Source: Methylotenera oryzisoli_B (GTDB taxonomy: Bacteria > Pseudomonadota > Gammaproteobacteria > Burkholderiales > Methylophilaceae). From it: a stretch of DNA of 64,000 nucleotides. The position numbers and the translations under genes were made by a program. The DNA is taken from NCBI GenBank assembly GCA_965613685.1, contig OZ277031.1, positions 1,364,001-1,428,000 on the forward strand, read 5' to 3'. Below the pieces are notes generated by a model that was not told the origin of the DNA, did not search any database, and worked only from the letters and a program-made list of their open reading frames with translations. Positions 1 to 9,045 of the stretch are shown here, one piece after another. Position 1 is the stretch's first letter, and each line of letters begins with the position of its first letter.

Positions 1-2685
1 GTGAACGTCGGCGAGCGCACCAACGTCACTGGCAGCAAGGCGTTTGCGCGCATGATCATTAACGAGCAATACGACGAAGCCTTATCGGTGGCCCGCCAAC
101 AAGTGGAAAACGGCGCGCAAGTGATAGACATCAACATGGACGAAGGCATGTTGGATGCGGTCAAGGCCATGACGCATTTTTTAAACTTAATCGCCTCCGA
201 GCCGGACATTGCCCGCGTGCCCATCATGATAGACTCGAGCAAATGGGCCGTCATAGAAGCGGGTTTGAAGTGCGTGCAAGGCAAAGCCATCGTCAACTCC
301 ATATCCATGAAAGAGGGCGAGGCGGAATTTTTACGTCAAGCTAAACTCTGCCAACGTTATGGCGCGGCGGTGATAGTCATGGCCTTTGATGAAAAAGGTC
401 AGGCCGACACCTTTGCCCGTAAAACGGAAATTTGCCAACGCGCTTACGATTTATTGGTAGGCATGGGCTTTCCTGCTGAAGACATTATTTTTGACCCGAA
501 CATTTTCGCCATTGCCACCGGCATAGAAGAGCACAACAATTACGCGGTTGACTTCATAGAAGCCACTCGCTGGATTAAACAAAACCTAGCGCACGCTAAA
601 ATTTCTGGTGGCGTATCCAATGTCAGCTTCAGCTTTAGGGGCAACGACCCCGCGCGTGAAGCCATACACACGGTCTTTTTATACCACGCCATCCAAGCCG
701 GCATGACCATGGGCATCGTCAATGCCGGCATGATGGGTGTCTACGACGACCTGCCAGAGGAATTGCGCACTCGGGTTGAAGACGTGGTGCTTAACCGCCC
801 TATCGACCCGAGCAACCCCTTGGCCGCCACCGAGCGCATGATAGAGATCGCCGGCAGCTTGGTCGCTGGCGGCAAAAAAGAAGCCGCCACGCTGGAATGG
901 CGTGGCACTCCCGAGTCCCCCACGCCAGTGGCAAAACGCTTAAGCCATGCCATGGTGCACGGTATCACCGAGTTCATCGTCGAGGACACCGAAGAAGCCC
1001 GCGCCGCCATAGCCGAAGCGGGTGGGCGACCGATACACGTTATTGAAGGACCGTTGATGGACGGCATGAATGTGGTGGGCGATTTATTTGGCCAAGGCAA
1101 AATGTTTTTACCGCAAGTGGTTAAATCGGCGCGTGTCATGAAACAAGCGGTGGCGCATTTGATTCCGTACATAGAAGCGGAAAAAGCCGCCGACGAAAAA
1201 CGCACCGGCCAGGTGGCCAAACCCAAAGGCAAAATGGTCATTGCCACCGTTAAAGGCGACGTGCACGACATAGGCAAAAACATCGTGTCGGTGGTCTTGC
1301 AGTGCAACAACTTTGAAGTGGTCAACATGGGCGTCATGGTGCCAGCTGCAGAAATTTTAGCCATGGCCAAAGCCGAGAATGCCGACATCATAGGTTTGTC
1401 CGGCTTGATCACGCCGTCCTTAGAAGAGATGTCGCACATCGCCAAAGAAATGCAACGCGACCCCTACTTCAAAGCCTTAAAAATGCCTTTGTTGATAGGT
1501 GGTGCCACCACCTCACGGGCGCACACGGCGGTGAAAATTGCCCCGCATTACGACGGGCCGATTATTTACGTGGCCGATGCCTCGCGCTCGGTCTCGGTGA
1601 TGCAATCCTTACTCACGGTGGACAGTCGCGACGCTTACATAGCCGAAGTGGCGGCCGACTACGAGAAAGCCCGTCAGCAGCATGCCAATAAAAAAGGCAC
1701 GCCCATGCTGACCTTGGCCGACGCGCGTGCCAACAAAGCCAAGCTGTCGTTTAGCGCCAGCCATGCACCGGTGAAACCCAAGTTCATCGGTCGGCGTGAA
1801 ATCAAAAACGCCGATTTAAGCGTGATCGCCCAGTACATCGATTGGACGCCGTTCTTTCAAACCTGGGATTTAGCCGGATTCTACCCAGCCATACTGACCG
1901 ACGAAGTGGTGGGGCAAACTGCCAGCAAATTGTTTGCTGAAGCCCAAGCCATGCTGAAAAAAATCATAGACGGCCGTTGGTTAACGGCCAATGGCGTGGT
2001 GGCCTTGATGCCTGCCAATAGCGTCAACGACGACGACATCGAAATTTATCGCGACGACAGCCGCCAACAGATCGCCTTTACTTATTACGGCATGCGCCAG
2101 CAAACCGTCAAGCCGGTGATAGACGGTGTGGCTCGCCCCAACCAATGTTTAGCCGACTTCATTGCGCCTAAAGCTACCCCGGATTACATCGGTTTATTCG
2201 CCGTCACCGCAGGCTTGGGCATAGAAAAACGCATCAAACAATTCGAAGATGCGCACGACGATTACAGCAGCATATTACTCAAGGCCTTAGCCGATCGCTT
2301 GGCCGAAGCCTTTGCCGAGTATTTGCATGAGCGCGTGCGGGTGGACTTCTGGGGTTACGCGGCCAATGAAAAATTGGATAAAGCCGCCCTCATCAAAGAG
2401 CAATACCAAGGCATTCGGCCAGCACCCGGTTACCCGGCTTGCCCAGACCACACGGTCAAACCGGACGTATTCCAAGTCTTGCAATGCGACAGCATAGGCA
2501 TGCAACTAACCGAATCGTTTGCCATGACCCCAGGCGCGGCGGTATCCGGCTTTTACTTTGCCCATAGCGAAGCCAAGTATTTCAGCGTGGATAAAATCGG
2601 TGAGGACCAATTGCTGGACATGGCCAAGCGCCGCGGCCTCACAAAAGACTATTTAGCGCGCTGGTTGGCGCCAAACTTGAGCTAA
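1..2685 (+). CDS. metH: Methionine synthase, cobalamin-dependent (5'-truncated by window edge)
   Basis: Transfers the methyl group of methyltetrahydrofolate to homocysteine through cobalamin, in the cytoplasm. The 894 visible codons begin inside the protein at the folate-domain motif NVGERTN, so the GTG at base 1 is probably an internal valine codon. The folate-binding domain covers about residues 1-270. The cobalamin module covers about 350-560, with the DxHxxG motif (D420, H422, G425) that supplies the cobalt-ligating histidine. The SAM-dependent reactivation domain covers about 600-894, with RPAPGYPAC near 806. The homocysteine-binding domain is not visible. It may lie upstream in the same frame, or in a separate gene as in the split metH of Burkholderia and relatives. 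mpl follows 12 bp after the stop. Confidence 0.96.
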   Translation: MNVGERTNVTGSKAFARMIINEQYDEALSVARQQVENGAQVIDINMDEGMLDAVKAMTHFLNLIASEPDIARVPIMIDSSKWAVIEAGLKCVQGKAIVNSISMKEGEAEFLRQAKLCQRYGAAVIVMAFDEKGQADTFARKTEICQRAYDLLVGMGFPAEDIIFDPNIFAIATGIEEHNNYAVDFIEATRWIKQNLAHAKISGGVSNVSFSFRGNDPAREAIHTVFLYHAIQAGMTMGIVNAGMMGVYDDLPEELRTRVEDVVLNRPIDPSNPLAATERMIEIAGSLVAGGKKEAATLEWRGTPESPTPVAKRLSHAMVHGITEFIVEDTEEARAAIAEAGGRPIHVIEGPLMDGMNVVGDLFGQGKMFLPQVVKSARVMKQAVAHLIPYIEAEKAADEKRTGQVAKPKGKMVIATVKGDVHDIGKNIVSVVLQCNNFEVVNMGVMVPAAEILAMAKAENADIIGLSGLITPSLEEMSHIAKEMQRDPYFKALKMPLLIGGATTSRAHTAVKIAPHYDGPIIYVADASRSVSVMQSLLTVDSRDAYIAEVAADYEKARQQHANKKGTPMLTLADARANKAKLSFSASHAPVKPKFIGRREIKNADLSVIAQYIDWTPFFQTWDLAGFYPAILTDEVVGQTASKLFAEAQAMLKKIIDGRWLTANGVVALMPANSVNDDDIEIYRDDSRQQIAFTYYGMRQQTVKPVIDGVARPNQCLADFIAPKATPDYIGLFAVTAGLGIEKRIKQFEDAHDDYSSILLKALADRLAEAFAEYLHERVRVDFWGYAANEKLDKAALIKEQYQGIRPAPGYPACPDHTVKPDVFQVLQCDSIGMQLTESFAMTPGAAVSGFYFAHSEAKYFSVDKIGEDQLLDMAKRRGLTKDYLARWLAPNLS

Positions 2686-2697
2686 GGGGGTCTGGCT

Positions 2698-4086
2698 ATG
2701 CACATTCATATTTTAGGCATTTGTGGCACCTTCATGGGCGGCATAGCCGTGTTAGCTAAACAAGCTGGGCATAAAGTCACCGGCTGCGATGCCAATGTTT
2801 ACCCACCCATGAGCACGCAATTGGAAGCGCAAGGCATAGAGCTGATCACCGGCTTTGACCCTAGCCAAACCGAGCTCAAGCCGGATGTCTACGTCATAGG
2901 CAACGTCATCAGCCGCGGCAACCCTTTAATGGAAGAAATCCTTAACCGTGGCCTGCCCTATATTTCCGGCCCGCAATGGTTGGCAGAAAACGTCTTACAA
3001 GGCAAATGGGTGTTGGCCGTGGCGGGCACCCATGGCAAAACCACCACCAGCTCGATGCTGGCATGGATCTTAGAATACGCGGGCCTAGCGCCCGGCTTTT
3101 TAATTGGCGGTGTGCCGCAAAACTTTGCCGTCTCCGCCCGCTTGCCGCAAGCACCGAAGCAAGACCAAAACAGCCTGTCGCCCTTCTTTGTGATTGAAGC
3201 GGACGAATACGACACGGCTTTTTTTGATAAACGCTCTAAGTTTGTGCACTACCACCCGCGCACGGCCGTGTTAAATAACCTCGAGTTTGACCATGCCGAC
3301 ATCTTTGATGACTTGGCCGCCATAGAAAAACAATTCCACCACTTGGTCCGCACCGTGCCGCAAGCCGGCTTAGTCGTAAGCAATGGCTTAGAAGGCAGTT
3401 TGCAACGGGTGATCGCTAAAGGCTGCTGGACGCCCGTGGAACAATTCGGCTCGGACAGCGATTGGCAAGCAGCCAACCCACAAAGCAACGGCAGTTTTGA
3501 CGTGTTGTTTGCCGGCGAACGACAAGGCCACGTGGCATGGGATTTGTTGGGGGAACACAATCGCATGAATGCCCTAGCCAGCATTGCTGCTGCGCGCCAT
3601 GTCGGCGTCTCAGTGCAAGTGGCTATCGAGGCCTTAAGCCAGTTCAAAAATGTAAAACGCCGCATGGAAATCCGTGGTGAAGTGCATGGCGTGACGGTCT
3701 ACGACGACTTTGCCCACCACCCGACAGCCATCACTACCACCGTGGCTGGCTTACGCAGCAAAGTGGGCCAGGCGCGCATCTTAGCGGTATTGGAGCCGCG
3801 CTCTAACACCATGAAATTAGGCGTCATGAAGAACGCCTTGCCGGCCAGCTTAAGCGAAGCCGACTTGGTATTTTGTTACGGTGCCGATTTAGGTTGGGAT
3901 GCCAGCGCCGCATTGGCACCGATACAACATAAAGCGCAAGTCTACGATGACTTAATCTCCATGGTTAGCGCCATCGTAGCGGTAGCGGACAGCGGTGACT
4001 CGGTATTGGTTATGAGTAACGGTGGCTTTGGTGGGGTGCACCAAAAAATACTGGATGCGCTCACATCAAAATTCAGCGCTGAGTAA
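2698..4086 (+). CDS. mpl: UDP-N-acetylmuramate:L-Ala-gamma-D-Glu-meso-DAP ligase
   Basis: Recycles peptidoglycan by attaching the recovered tripeptide L-Ala-D-Glu-mDAP to UDP-MurNAc in the cytoplasm. At 462 residues it has the length and layout of the Mur ligase family. An N-terminal Rossmann segment starts at GICGTFMGG. The ATP P-loop AGTHGKTTT is near residues 109-117, the EADEYD motif near 165, and a C-terminal domain contains EPRSNTMKLG. The EADEYDTAFFDKRSKF stretch is typical of Mpl rather than MurC. The ATG follows a purine-rich AGGGGG sequence. The gene lies between metH and a TonB-like gene whose start overlaps or closely follows its stop. Confidence 0.95.
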   Translation: MHIHILGICGTFMGGIAVLAKQAGHKVTGCDANVYPPMSTQLEAQGIELITGFDPSQTELKPDVYVIGNVISRGNPLMEEILNRGLPYISGPQWLAENVLQGKWVLAVAGTHGKTTTSSMLAWILEYAGLAPGFLIGGVPQNFAVSARLPQAPKQDQNSLSPFFVIEADEYDTAFFDKRSKFVHYHPRTAVLNNLEFDHADIFDDLAAIEKQFHHLVRTVPQAGLVVSNGLEGSLQRVIAKGCWTPVEQFGSDSDWQAANPQSNGSFDVLFAGERQGHVAWDLLGEHNRMNALASIAAARHVGVSVQVAIEALSQFKNVKRRMEIRGEVHGVTVYDDFAHHPTAITTTVAGLRSKVGQARILAVLEPRSNTMKLGVMKNALPASLSEADLVFCYGADLGWDASAALAPIQHKAQVYDDLISMVSAIVAVADSGDSVLVMSNGGFGGVHQKILDALTSKFSAE

Positions 4087-4123
4087 TCGTTTGCTAAAGC
4101 GCGCGCATGAAAAATTAAAGGCC

Positions 4124-5044
4124 ATGCCGCTGATACGCACGGCTATCTATGTGTCTGTGCTACTGCACCTGATACTACTGAGCGTGCACTTCAGTCCCGA
4201 TTTAAAAAAAATGGCCGACAGCATGCCGGTACTGGACGTCAGCCTAGTGAATGCCAAAACCCATAGCAAACCGCAAAAAGCCGACGTGTTGGCGCAAGCC
4301 AATCTGGATCGAGGCGGTAACACCAACCAAAACCGAAAAATGCAATCCGCATTAGCCGCCAGCAGTCAACGCCAAGCCGCGCTTAAAGAACAAAGTAAAA
4401 CCCAATCCGGCGGCCAAGCGGCCCCGCAAAAAGCCGAACAAAACCAAGCACAAAAACGCGTGGCCAGCTTAGAAAAACAAGCACGAGAATTAATGACGCA
4501 ATTGCAAACCAACAAGGCCGTGGAGTCAGAACCAGCGCAAAAAGTCAGCGCGCAAGAAGTGCAAACCGGCCAGCAAAGCAATCCAACCCGCGCCATCGAT
4601 GTGCACGACATGGCCTCAGCGGCCATGGAGATGGATAGACTGGAGGCACTGATCGCCAAGCAACAAGACGTCTACCAAAAACGCCCTAAACGTAAATTCA
4701 TAGGCGCCAGAACCAAGGAATACAAATACGCTTTATACGTTGAAGCGTGGCGGCAAAAAGTAGAAAAAATAGGCAACCTAAATTACCCGGAAGCGGCCAG
4801 AAACTTAAAGTTATACGGGCAATTGCAGATGACGGTATCGATTAATGCCGACGGCAGCATAGAATCCATAGAGCTAAACCGCAGCTCCGGTCACAAATTG
4901 CTGGACGAGGCGGCCAAGCATATTGTGGAACTGGGTGCGCCTTACGCGCGCTTTCCTGATGCCGTGCAAAGCGAAATCGATATATTAAGCATTACCCGCA
5001 CATGGACCTTCACCAAAGAAGACAGCCTTGCCAGTGGGGACTAA
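4124..5044 (+). CDS. TonB/TolA-like energy transducer protein
   Basis: A probable inner-membrane energy transducer of 306 residues. A short positive N-terminus leads into one membrane segment (about residues 5-22). A long Gln/Lys/Ala-rich periplasmic region with coiled-coil character (about 60-190) follows, then a TonB C-terminal domain (about 215-300) with NYPEAARNLKLYGQLQ and VSINADGSIESIEL. The middle is helical like TolA rather than proline-rich like TonB. No exbB or exbD lies beside it, while the true tolQRA set is at 39.6-41.5 kb. The start is uncertain: ATG 4124 is chosen because it begins right before the membrane helix. GTG 4022, ATG 4055 and TTG 4091 are in frame, and TTG 4091 has a possible GAG ribosome site. 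The partner is unknown. Confidence 0.75.
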   Translation: MPLIRTAIYVSVLLHLILLSVHFSPDLKKMADSMPVLDVSLVNAKTHSKPQKADVLAQANLDRGGNTNQNRKMQSALAASSQRQAALKEQSKTQSGGQAAPQKAEQNQAQKRVASLEKQARELMTQLQTNKAVESEPAQKVSAQEVQTGQQSNPTRAIDVHDMASAAMEMDRLEALIAKQQDVYQKRPKRKFIGARTKEYKYALYVEAWRQKVEKIGNLNYPEAARNLKLYGQLQMTVSINADGSIESIELNRSSGHKLLDEAAKHIVELGAPYARFPDAVQSEIDILSITRTWTFTKEDSLASGD

Positions 5045-5087
5045 AGCCTTATATAGTTCAGCCTTACCACCAATAATCCCCACCACC

Positions 5088-5399
5088 ATGAGCCACTTTC
5101 AACACCACGTTTTTTTCTGTTTAAACCAACGCGAAGCGGGTGCGGCCTGTTGCATGGACAAAGGCGCGGAAGACGCGTTTGACTACATGAAAGCACGGGT
5201 AAAAAGTTTAGGTTTGAGTGGCGAGAGTCAGGTGCGCATTAACCGCGCCGGTTGCTTGGATAGGTGCGATGCCGGACCATTGATGGTGATTTACCCACAA
5301 GCGATTTGGTACAGCTTTATCGACAACGACGACATCGATGAGATCATAGCCTCGCACTTAATGCAGGGCAAAGTGGTGCAACGTTTAGTCGTTGATTAA
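5088..5399 (+). CDS. Thioredoxin-like [2Fe-2S] ferredoxin family protein
   Basis: A 103-residue protein of the thioredoxin-fold 2Fe-2S ferredoxin family, related to the Azotobacter FeSII and NuoE-like folds. Candidate cluster ligands are the cysteine near residue 9 (FFCLNQ), the C-C pair in GAACCM, and the CLDRC pair of RAGCLDRCDAGP. The last block is the family hallmark. It probably carries electrons or stores a cluster in the cytoplasm, but its partner is not known. The ATG at 5088 gives a normal N-terminus (MSHFQHHVFFC), although no good ribosome site precedes it. It lies 43 bp after the TonB-like gene and ends 19 bp from the convergent nadA stop. Confidence 0.85.
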   Translation: MSHFQHHVFFCLNQREAGAACCMDKGAEDAFDYMKARVKSLGLSGESQVRINRAGCLDRCDAGPLMVIYPQAIWYSFIDNDDIDEIIASHLMQGKVVQRLVVD

Positions 5400-5418
5400 G
5401 CCGGTTTAATAGGTAGGC

Positions 5419-6531
5419 TTAAGAGGCCGCTAACATCCGCTCTAAAGTCAATTTAGCCAGCTTGGCTTCGTGTTCAGGCACTTTAATTTGATTGACCACT
5501 TGGCCTTGCAGCAAATTCTCTAACACCCAAGCCAAATGCTGCGGATCGATTCTGGCCATGGTCGAACACTCGCACACCACATGACTCATGAATTGCACCA
5601 ATTTACCTTGCGGTTTCATTTGCTCGGCTAGACGGTTAACCAGATTCAGCTCGGTACCCACTAGCCATTTAGAGTTAGCCGGGGCTTCACTGACGGTTTT
5701 CAGTATGTACTCAGTGGAACCGACAAAATCGGAATTCAAGCACACTTCATAAGGCGCCTCCGGGTGCGAGATCACCAAACCATCGGGGTGCGCCGCTCGG
5801 AATTGCGTGATATTTTGCAAGCGGAACATTTGGTGAACCGCGCAGTGGCCCTTCCATAACAAAATTTTTGCATTTTTAATTTGCGCTTCGGTCAGCCCAC
5901 CCATAGGCAAATCTGGATCCCAAACCGGCATTTGTTCAAGAGGAATACCCATCTGATGGCCAGACCAGCGGCCTAAATTTTGATCGGGGAAAAACAACAC
6001 CTTTTCACGTTGTTTAAAACTCCACTCTAATATCTTAGGCGCATTGGTGCTGGTGCAAACTATGCCGCCGTGCTCACCACAAAAGGCTTTTAAATCGGCA
6101 GCGGAATTGATGTAGGTAACGGGCGTGATGGCTTCATCAAAATTCAATACCTTATTCAGCTCACGGTAACTGCGTTCAACTTTAGCTAAGTTGGCCATGT
6201 CGGCCATGGAGCATCCGGCGGCTAGGTCTGGCAAGATGGCAATCTGCTCTGGACGGCTCAAAATATCCGCCACTTCCGCCATAAAATGCACGCCCAAAAA
6301 GACGATGAACTCGGCATCCAAACTTTCGCAATAACGCGATAGCTTGAGCGAATCGCCGGTGTAATCGGCATGCCTATACACGCTTTCGTTTTGGTAGTGA
6401 TGCCCCAAAATGACCAAGCGCTTGCCTAAGGCTTGCTTGGCCGCAACGATGCGCTGCTGGCAATCTTCGTCTAGACTGGCCTGAAATTTATCAAATTTAA
6501 TCGCGGATACTTGCATGGTGTTCAATCGCAT
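5419..6531 (-). CDS. nadA: Quinolinate synthase
   Basis: Condenses iminoaspartate with dihydroxyacetone phosphate to quinolinate in de novo NAD synthesis. It uses an oxygen-sensitive [4Fe-4S] cluster. The 370-residue length is usual for the proteobacterial form. Three cysteine regions match the family: AGCSMADMANL, CTSTNAPKILEW and CECSTMARI. The early motif LGHHYQNESVYRHADYTGDSL is also characteristic. The first ATG (6531) and a second ATG five codons later are both possible starts, and neither has a convincing ribosome site. No other NAD gene is next to it. nudB lies 30 bp upstream in the same direction and may be co-transcribed. Confidence 0.96.
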   Translation of the reverse strand: MRLNTMQVSAIKFDKFQASLDEDCQQRIVAAKQALGKRLVILGHHYQNESVYRHADYTGDSLKLSRYCESLDAEFIVFLGVHFMAEVADILSRPEQIAILPDLAAGCSMADMANLAKVERSYRELNKVLNFDEAITPVTYINSAADLKAFCGEHGGIVCTSTNAPKILEWSFKQREKVLFFPDQNLGRWSGHQMGIPLEQMPVWDPDLPMGGLTEAQIKNAKILLWKGHCAVHQMFRLQNITQFRAAHPDGLVISHPEAPYEVCLNSDFVGSTEYILKTVSEAPANSKWLVGTELNLVNRLAEQMKPQGKLVQFMSHVVCECSTMARIDPQHLAWVLENLLQGQVVNQIKVPEHEAKLAKLTLERMLAAS

Positions 6532-6561
6532 TAAGGGTTAGTGTAAAAACAGGCGCTTATT

Positions 6562-7008
6562 TTATAACGATAATTGGTGACGCTCAGCTAATCTTTTTAT
6601 GGCGTCTACATTGGTCCAGGAAAAAACCCGCTGCGCCGCTTCCCGCCAATCCACCCAGGCATATTGCAGGTGTTCATCGGGCGCCAACTGGATGGGCAAG
6701 GCGCTAGGCAAGACTAAGGCAAACTGGTGCTCGACATTGCTAGTGACCCCAGGCGCATAACGGTAACGCCAATGCGGGTAGATTTCGTAGGTATTCGCCA
6801 CCTGCCAATCTTGCAAGTCATACTGCTCCGCGTTTAGGCCGGTTTCTTCTAACACCTCGCGCATGGCGGCCTGCCTGGGCGTCTCACCCGCCTCCAAACT
6901 GCCGGTCACCGATTGCCAAAACCCAGCCTTATCGGCACGCTCCATAATCAGCACTTGCAGGTCCTCGGTATGAATGAGTACCAAGGCAGAAACAGGGGTT
7001 TTAAACAT
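6562..7008 (-). CDS. nudB: Dihydroneopterin triphosphate diphosphatase (Nudix)
   Basis: A 148-residue Nudix hydrolase. The Nudix box is complete (GSLEAGETPRQAAMREVLEETG, about residues 37-58), with the REVLEETG metal-binding core. Downstream sequence (HQFALVLPSALPIQLAPDEHLQYAWVDW) resembles NudB, which removes pyrophosphate from dihydroneopterin triphosphate in folate synthesis. In many betaproteobacteria nudB follows aspS. Here aspS is more than 40 kb away, and this gene sits between ispH and nadA. The assignment to NudB rather than another small Nudix enzyme is likely but rests on overall resemblance. Confidence 0.82.
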   Translation of the reverse strand: MFKTPVSALVLIHTEDLQVLIMERADKAGFWQSVTGSLEAGETPRQAAMREVLEETGLNAEQYDLQDWQVANTYEIYPHWRYRYAPGVTSNVEHQFALVLPSALPIQLAPDEHLQYAWVDWREAAQRVFSWTNVDAIKRLAERHQLSL

Positions 7009-7054
7009 CGTTGATTTAGATATTAAAGTGCTTTGATCAGACAGGATGGTGGTA

Positions 7055-8077
7055 TTAGGTTTTTTTACTTGCTGCCGCCGTTAGGTTTTTCGGCAGCTGA
7101 AATACCACGCTTTCTATCACCCCTTGCAACTCTTCAACCTGTTGCGCGCCCATGTGTTGCAATTGGCCGATCACTTCTTTCACCAACACTTCTGGTGCGG
7201 AGGCACCGGCAGAGACGCCGATTTTCTTTTTACCCACTAACCACGATGCCTGCAGGTAGCTGGCGTTATCCACCATGTAAGCTTCCACGCGTTGCTTCTC
7301 GGCCACTTCCCGCAAACGGTTGGAATTGGAGCTGTTAGGCGAACCAATAATAATCACCAAATCGCAATCTTTTGCCATCAGCTTGACCGCGTCTTGGCGA
7401 TTTTGCGTGGCGTAACAGATGTCTTCGCTTTTGGGCGCATGGATATTGGGGTATTTGGCTTTTAAGGCATCAATCACCGTCGCGGCATCGTCCATGGACA
7501 AGGTGGTTTGCGTTACAAAAGCCAATTTTTCTGGGTTTTTAACCTGTAATTGCGCGACATCGGCTGGCGTTTCCACCAAATACATGCCGATCGCCGCCAC
7601 TTCATCGTCCTCATCATGATCGGACTCGACTTGACCCGGCTCAATTTGACCCATGGTGCCTTCCACCTCTGGGTGGCCTTTATGACCTATCATGATAATT
7701 TCCATGCCGGCCTGACGCATTTTAGCTACTTCAATGTGCACTTTAGTCACTAGCGGGCAGGTAGCATCGTAGGCAATCAAGCCACGCGATTCGGCTTCGG
7801 CACGAACCGCTTTAGACACGCCGTGTGCACTAAAAATAACCGTGCTGCCGGTGGGAATTTCGTCCAGGTGTTTGACGAAAACAGCGCCCTTCGCGCGCAA
7901 GCCATCGACCACGAATTTATTGTGCACCACCTCGTTACGCACGTAGATGGGCGCACCGAATTTTTCCAAGGCTTGTTCAACAATAATGATGGCTCTGTCC
8001 ACGCCGGCACAGAAACCTCTGGGATTGGCCAATACGATATCGGCGGATGCTTGCATGCTGGCTTTACTGTCTGTCAT
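7055..8077 (-). CDS. ispH: 4-hydroxy-3-methylbut-2-enyl diphosphate reductase
   Basis: The last enzyme of the MEP isoprenoid pathway, reducing HMBPP to IPP and DMAPP with a [4Fe-4S] cluster. The three conserved cysteine contexts are all present: NPRGFCAGVDRA near residue 22, ATCPLVTKVH and DICYATQNRQ. The catalytic EGTMGQ motif and the SSNSNRLREVA segment are also present. At 340 residues it is slightly longer than the E. coli protein because of about 12 extra N-terminal residues and a short acidic insertion (DHDEDDE). It is divergent from purU, and the shared 98-bp gap holds a symmetrical promoter element. Confidence 0.97.
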   Translation of the reverse strand: MTDSKASMQASADIVLANPRGFCAGVDRAIIIVEQALEKFGAPIYVRNEVVHNKFVVDGLRAKGAVFVKHLDEIPTGSTVIFSAHGVSKAVRAEAESRGLIAYDATCPLVTKVHIEVAKMRQAGMEIIMIGHKGHPEVEGTMGQIEPGQVESDHDEDDEVAAIGMYLVETPADVAQLQVKNPEKLAFVTQTTLSMDDAATVIDALKAKYPNIHAPKSEDICYATQNRQDAVKLMAKDCDLVIIIGSPNSSNSNRLREVAEKQRVEAYMVDNASYLQASWLVGKKKIGVSAGASAPEVLVKEVIGQLQHMGAQQVEELQGVIESVVFQLPKNLTAAASKKT

Positions 8078-8106
8078 ACGCTCTTTTATTTGTTAAATTA
8101 ACTTAA

Positions 8107-8128
8107 GGTATAATGCACATATTATACC
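8107..8128. promoter_or_regulatory. Symmetrical divergent promoter element between ispH and purU
   Basis: The arms GGTATAAT (8107-8114) and ATTATACC (8121-8128) form a perfect 8-bp inverted repeat with a 6-nt spacer. Each arm contains a consensus TATAAT, one on each strand, so the element supplies a -10 box for purU rightward and for ispH leftward. The -35 regions are weak: about TTATTT at 8086-8091 for purU and TTGAGG at 8146-8151 for ispH. The two promoters would overlap head to head. Confidence 0.6.
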
Positions 8129-8175
8129 CAACTGCTCACGCTTAACCTCAATTTGAACTCGAGTCCGCATAAAAA

Positions 8176-9045
8176 ATGAACCCCAGCCTCAGTAAAAATA
8201 CCGCCACCTTGTTGATTACCTGCCCAGATAGCAAAGGCATCGTTGCTGCTATCGCCGAGTTTTTGTATCAACACAATGCCAACATTTTGCATGCGGACCA
8301 ACACCAAGACGCAGAAAACAACTTATTTTTAATGCGTGTGGAATGGGATTTGGCGGGTTTTAGCTTGGCGACCGATGACTTTGAAGCGCATTTTGCGGCG
8401 ATTGCTCAGCGCTTTAACATGCAGTGGCAGTTGAATCTGTCGCAAAAACCCTTGCGCGTGGCCATCATGGTGTCGCAATACGACCATTGCTTGGCCGATT
8501 TATTGCACAGGCACAAAAACGGCGAACTGGCTTGCGACATACCGCTGATTATCAGCAACCACCGCGATACCGAAGCCTTGGCTAAATTTTACGGCGTCGA
8601 CTTTCATTACATTGCGGTCACTAAAGACAACAAAGCCGCGGCTGAGGCCGCGCAATTTGCCTTGTTTGATCAATACCAAATTGACCTCATCGTGTTGGCG
8701 CGTTACATGCAAATTCTATCGGCGGATTTCGTCGCGCGTTACCCTAAACAAATCATCAATATTCACCACTCTTTCTTGCCGGCTTTTATAGGCGCCAAGC
8801 CCTACCATAGGGCATTTGAACGTGGCGTTAAATTGATAGGCGCGACCGCGCATTACGTGACCGAAGTGCTGGATGAAGGACCGATTATTGAGCAAGACAT
8901 AGACCGCATCTCACACCGCGATCAAGTGGAAGACTTGATCCAAAAAGGCCGGGATTTGGAGCGCGTGGTGTTATCTAAAGCCGTGCGTTGGCACATCGAA
9001 AATCGCATTTTGCTGTACGCCAACAAAACCGTTATTTTTGATTAG
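8176..9045 (+). CDS. purU: Formyltetrahydrofolate deformylase
   Basis: Hydrolyses 10-formyl-THF to THF and formate, balancing the one-carbon pool, which matters especially in methylotrophs. It has 289 residues. An N-terminal ACT domain (about 8-88, starting LLITCPDSKGIVAAIAEFL) is followed by a formyltransferase domain (about 93-289, starting PLRVAIMVSQYDHCL). The catalytic N-H-D set is visible in NIHHSFLPAFIGAKPY (near 194-209) and TEVLDEGPIIEQD. The stop overlaps the stop of convergent lysA by 4 bp (9042-9045). No clear ribosome site precedes the ATG. Confidence 0.96.
   Translation: MNPSLSKNTATLLITCPDSKGIVAAIAEFLYQHNANILHADQHQDAENNLFLMRVEWDLAGFSLATDDFEAHFAAIAQRFNMQWQLNLSQKPLRVAIMVSQYDHCLADLLHRHKNGELACDIPLIISNHRDTEALAKFYGVDFHYIAVTKDNKAAAEAAQFALFDQYQIDLIVLARYMQILSADFVARYPKQIINIHHSFLPAFIGAKPYHRAFERGVKLIGATAHYVTEVLDEGPIIEQDIDRISHRDQVEDLIQKGRDLERVVLSKAVRWHIENRILLYANKTVIFD

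Noticed and set aside
741..1445. Long open frame on the minus strand inside metH
   Set aside because: It is antisense to the conserved folate and cobalamin regions of MetH, and its translation resembles no family. It is an effect of codon bias.
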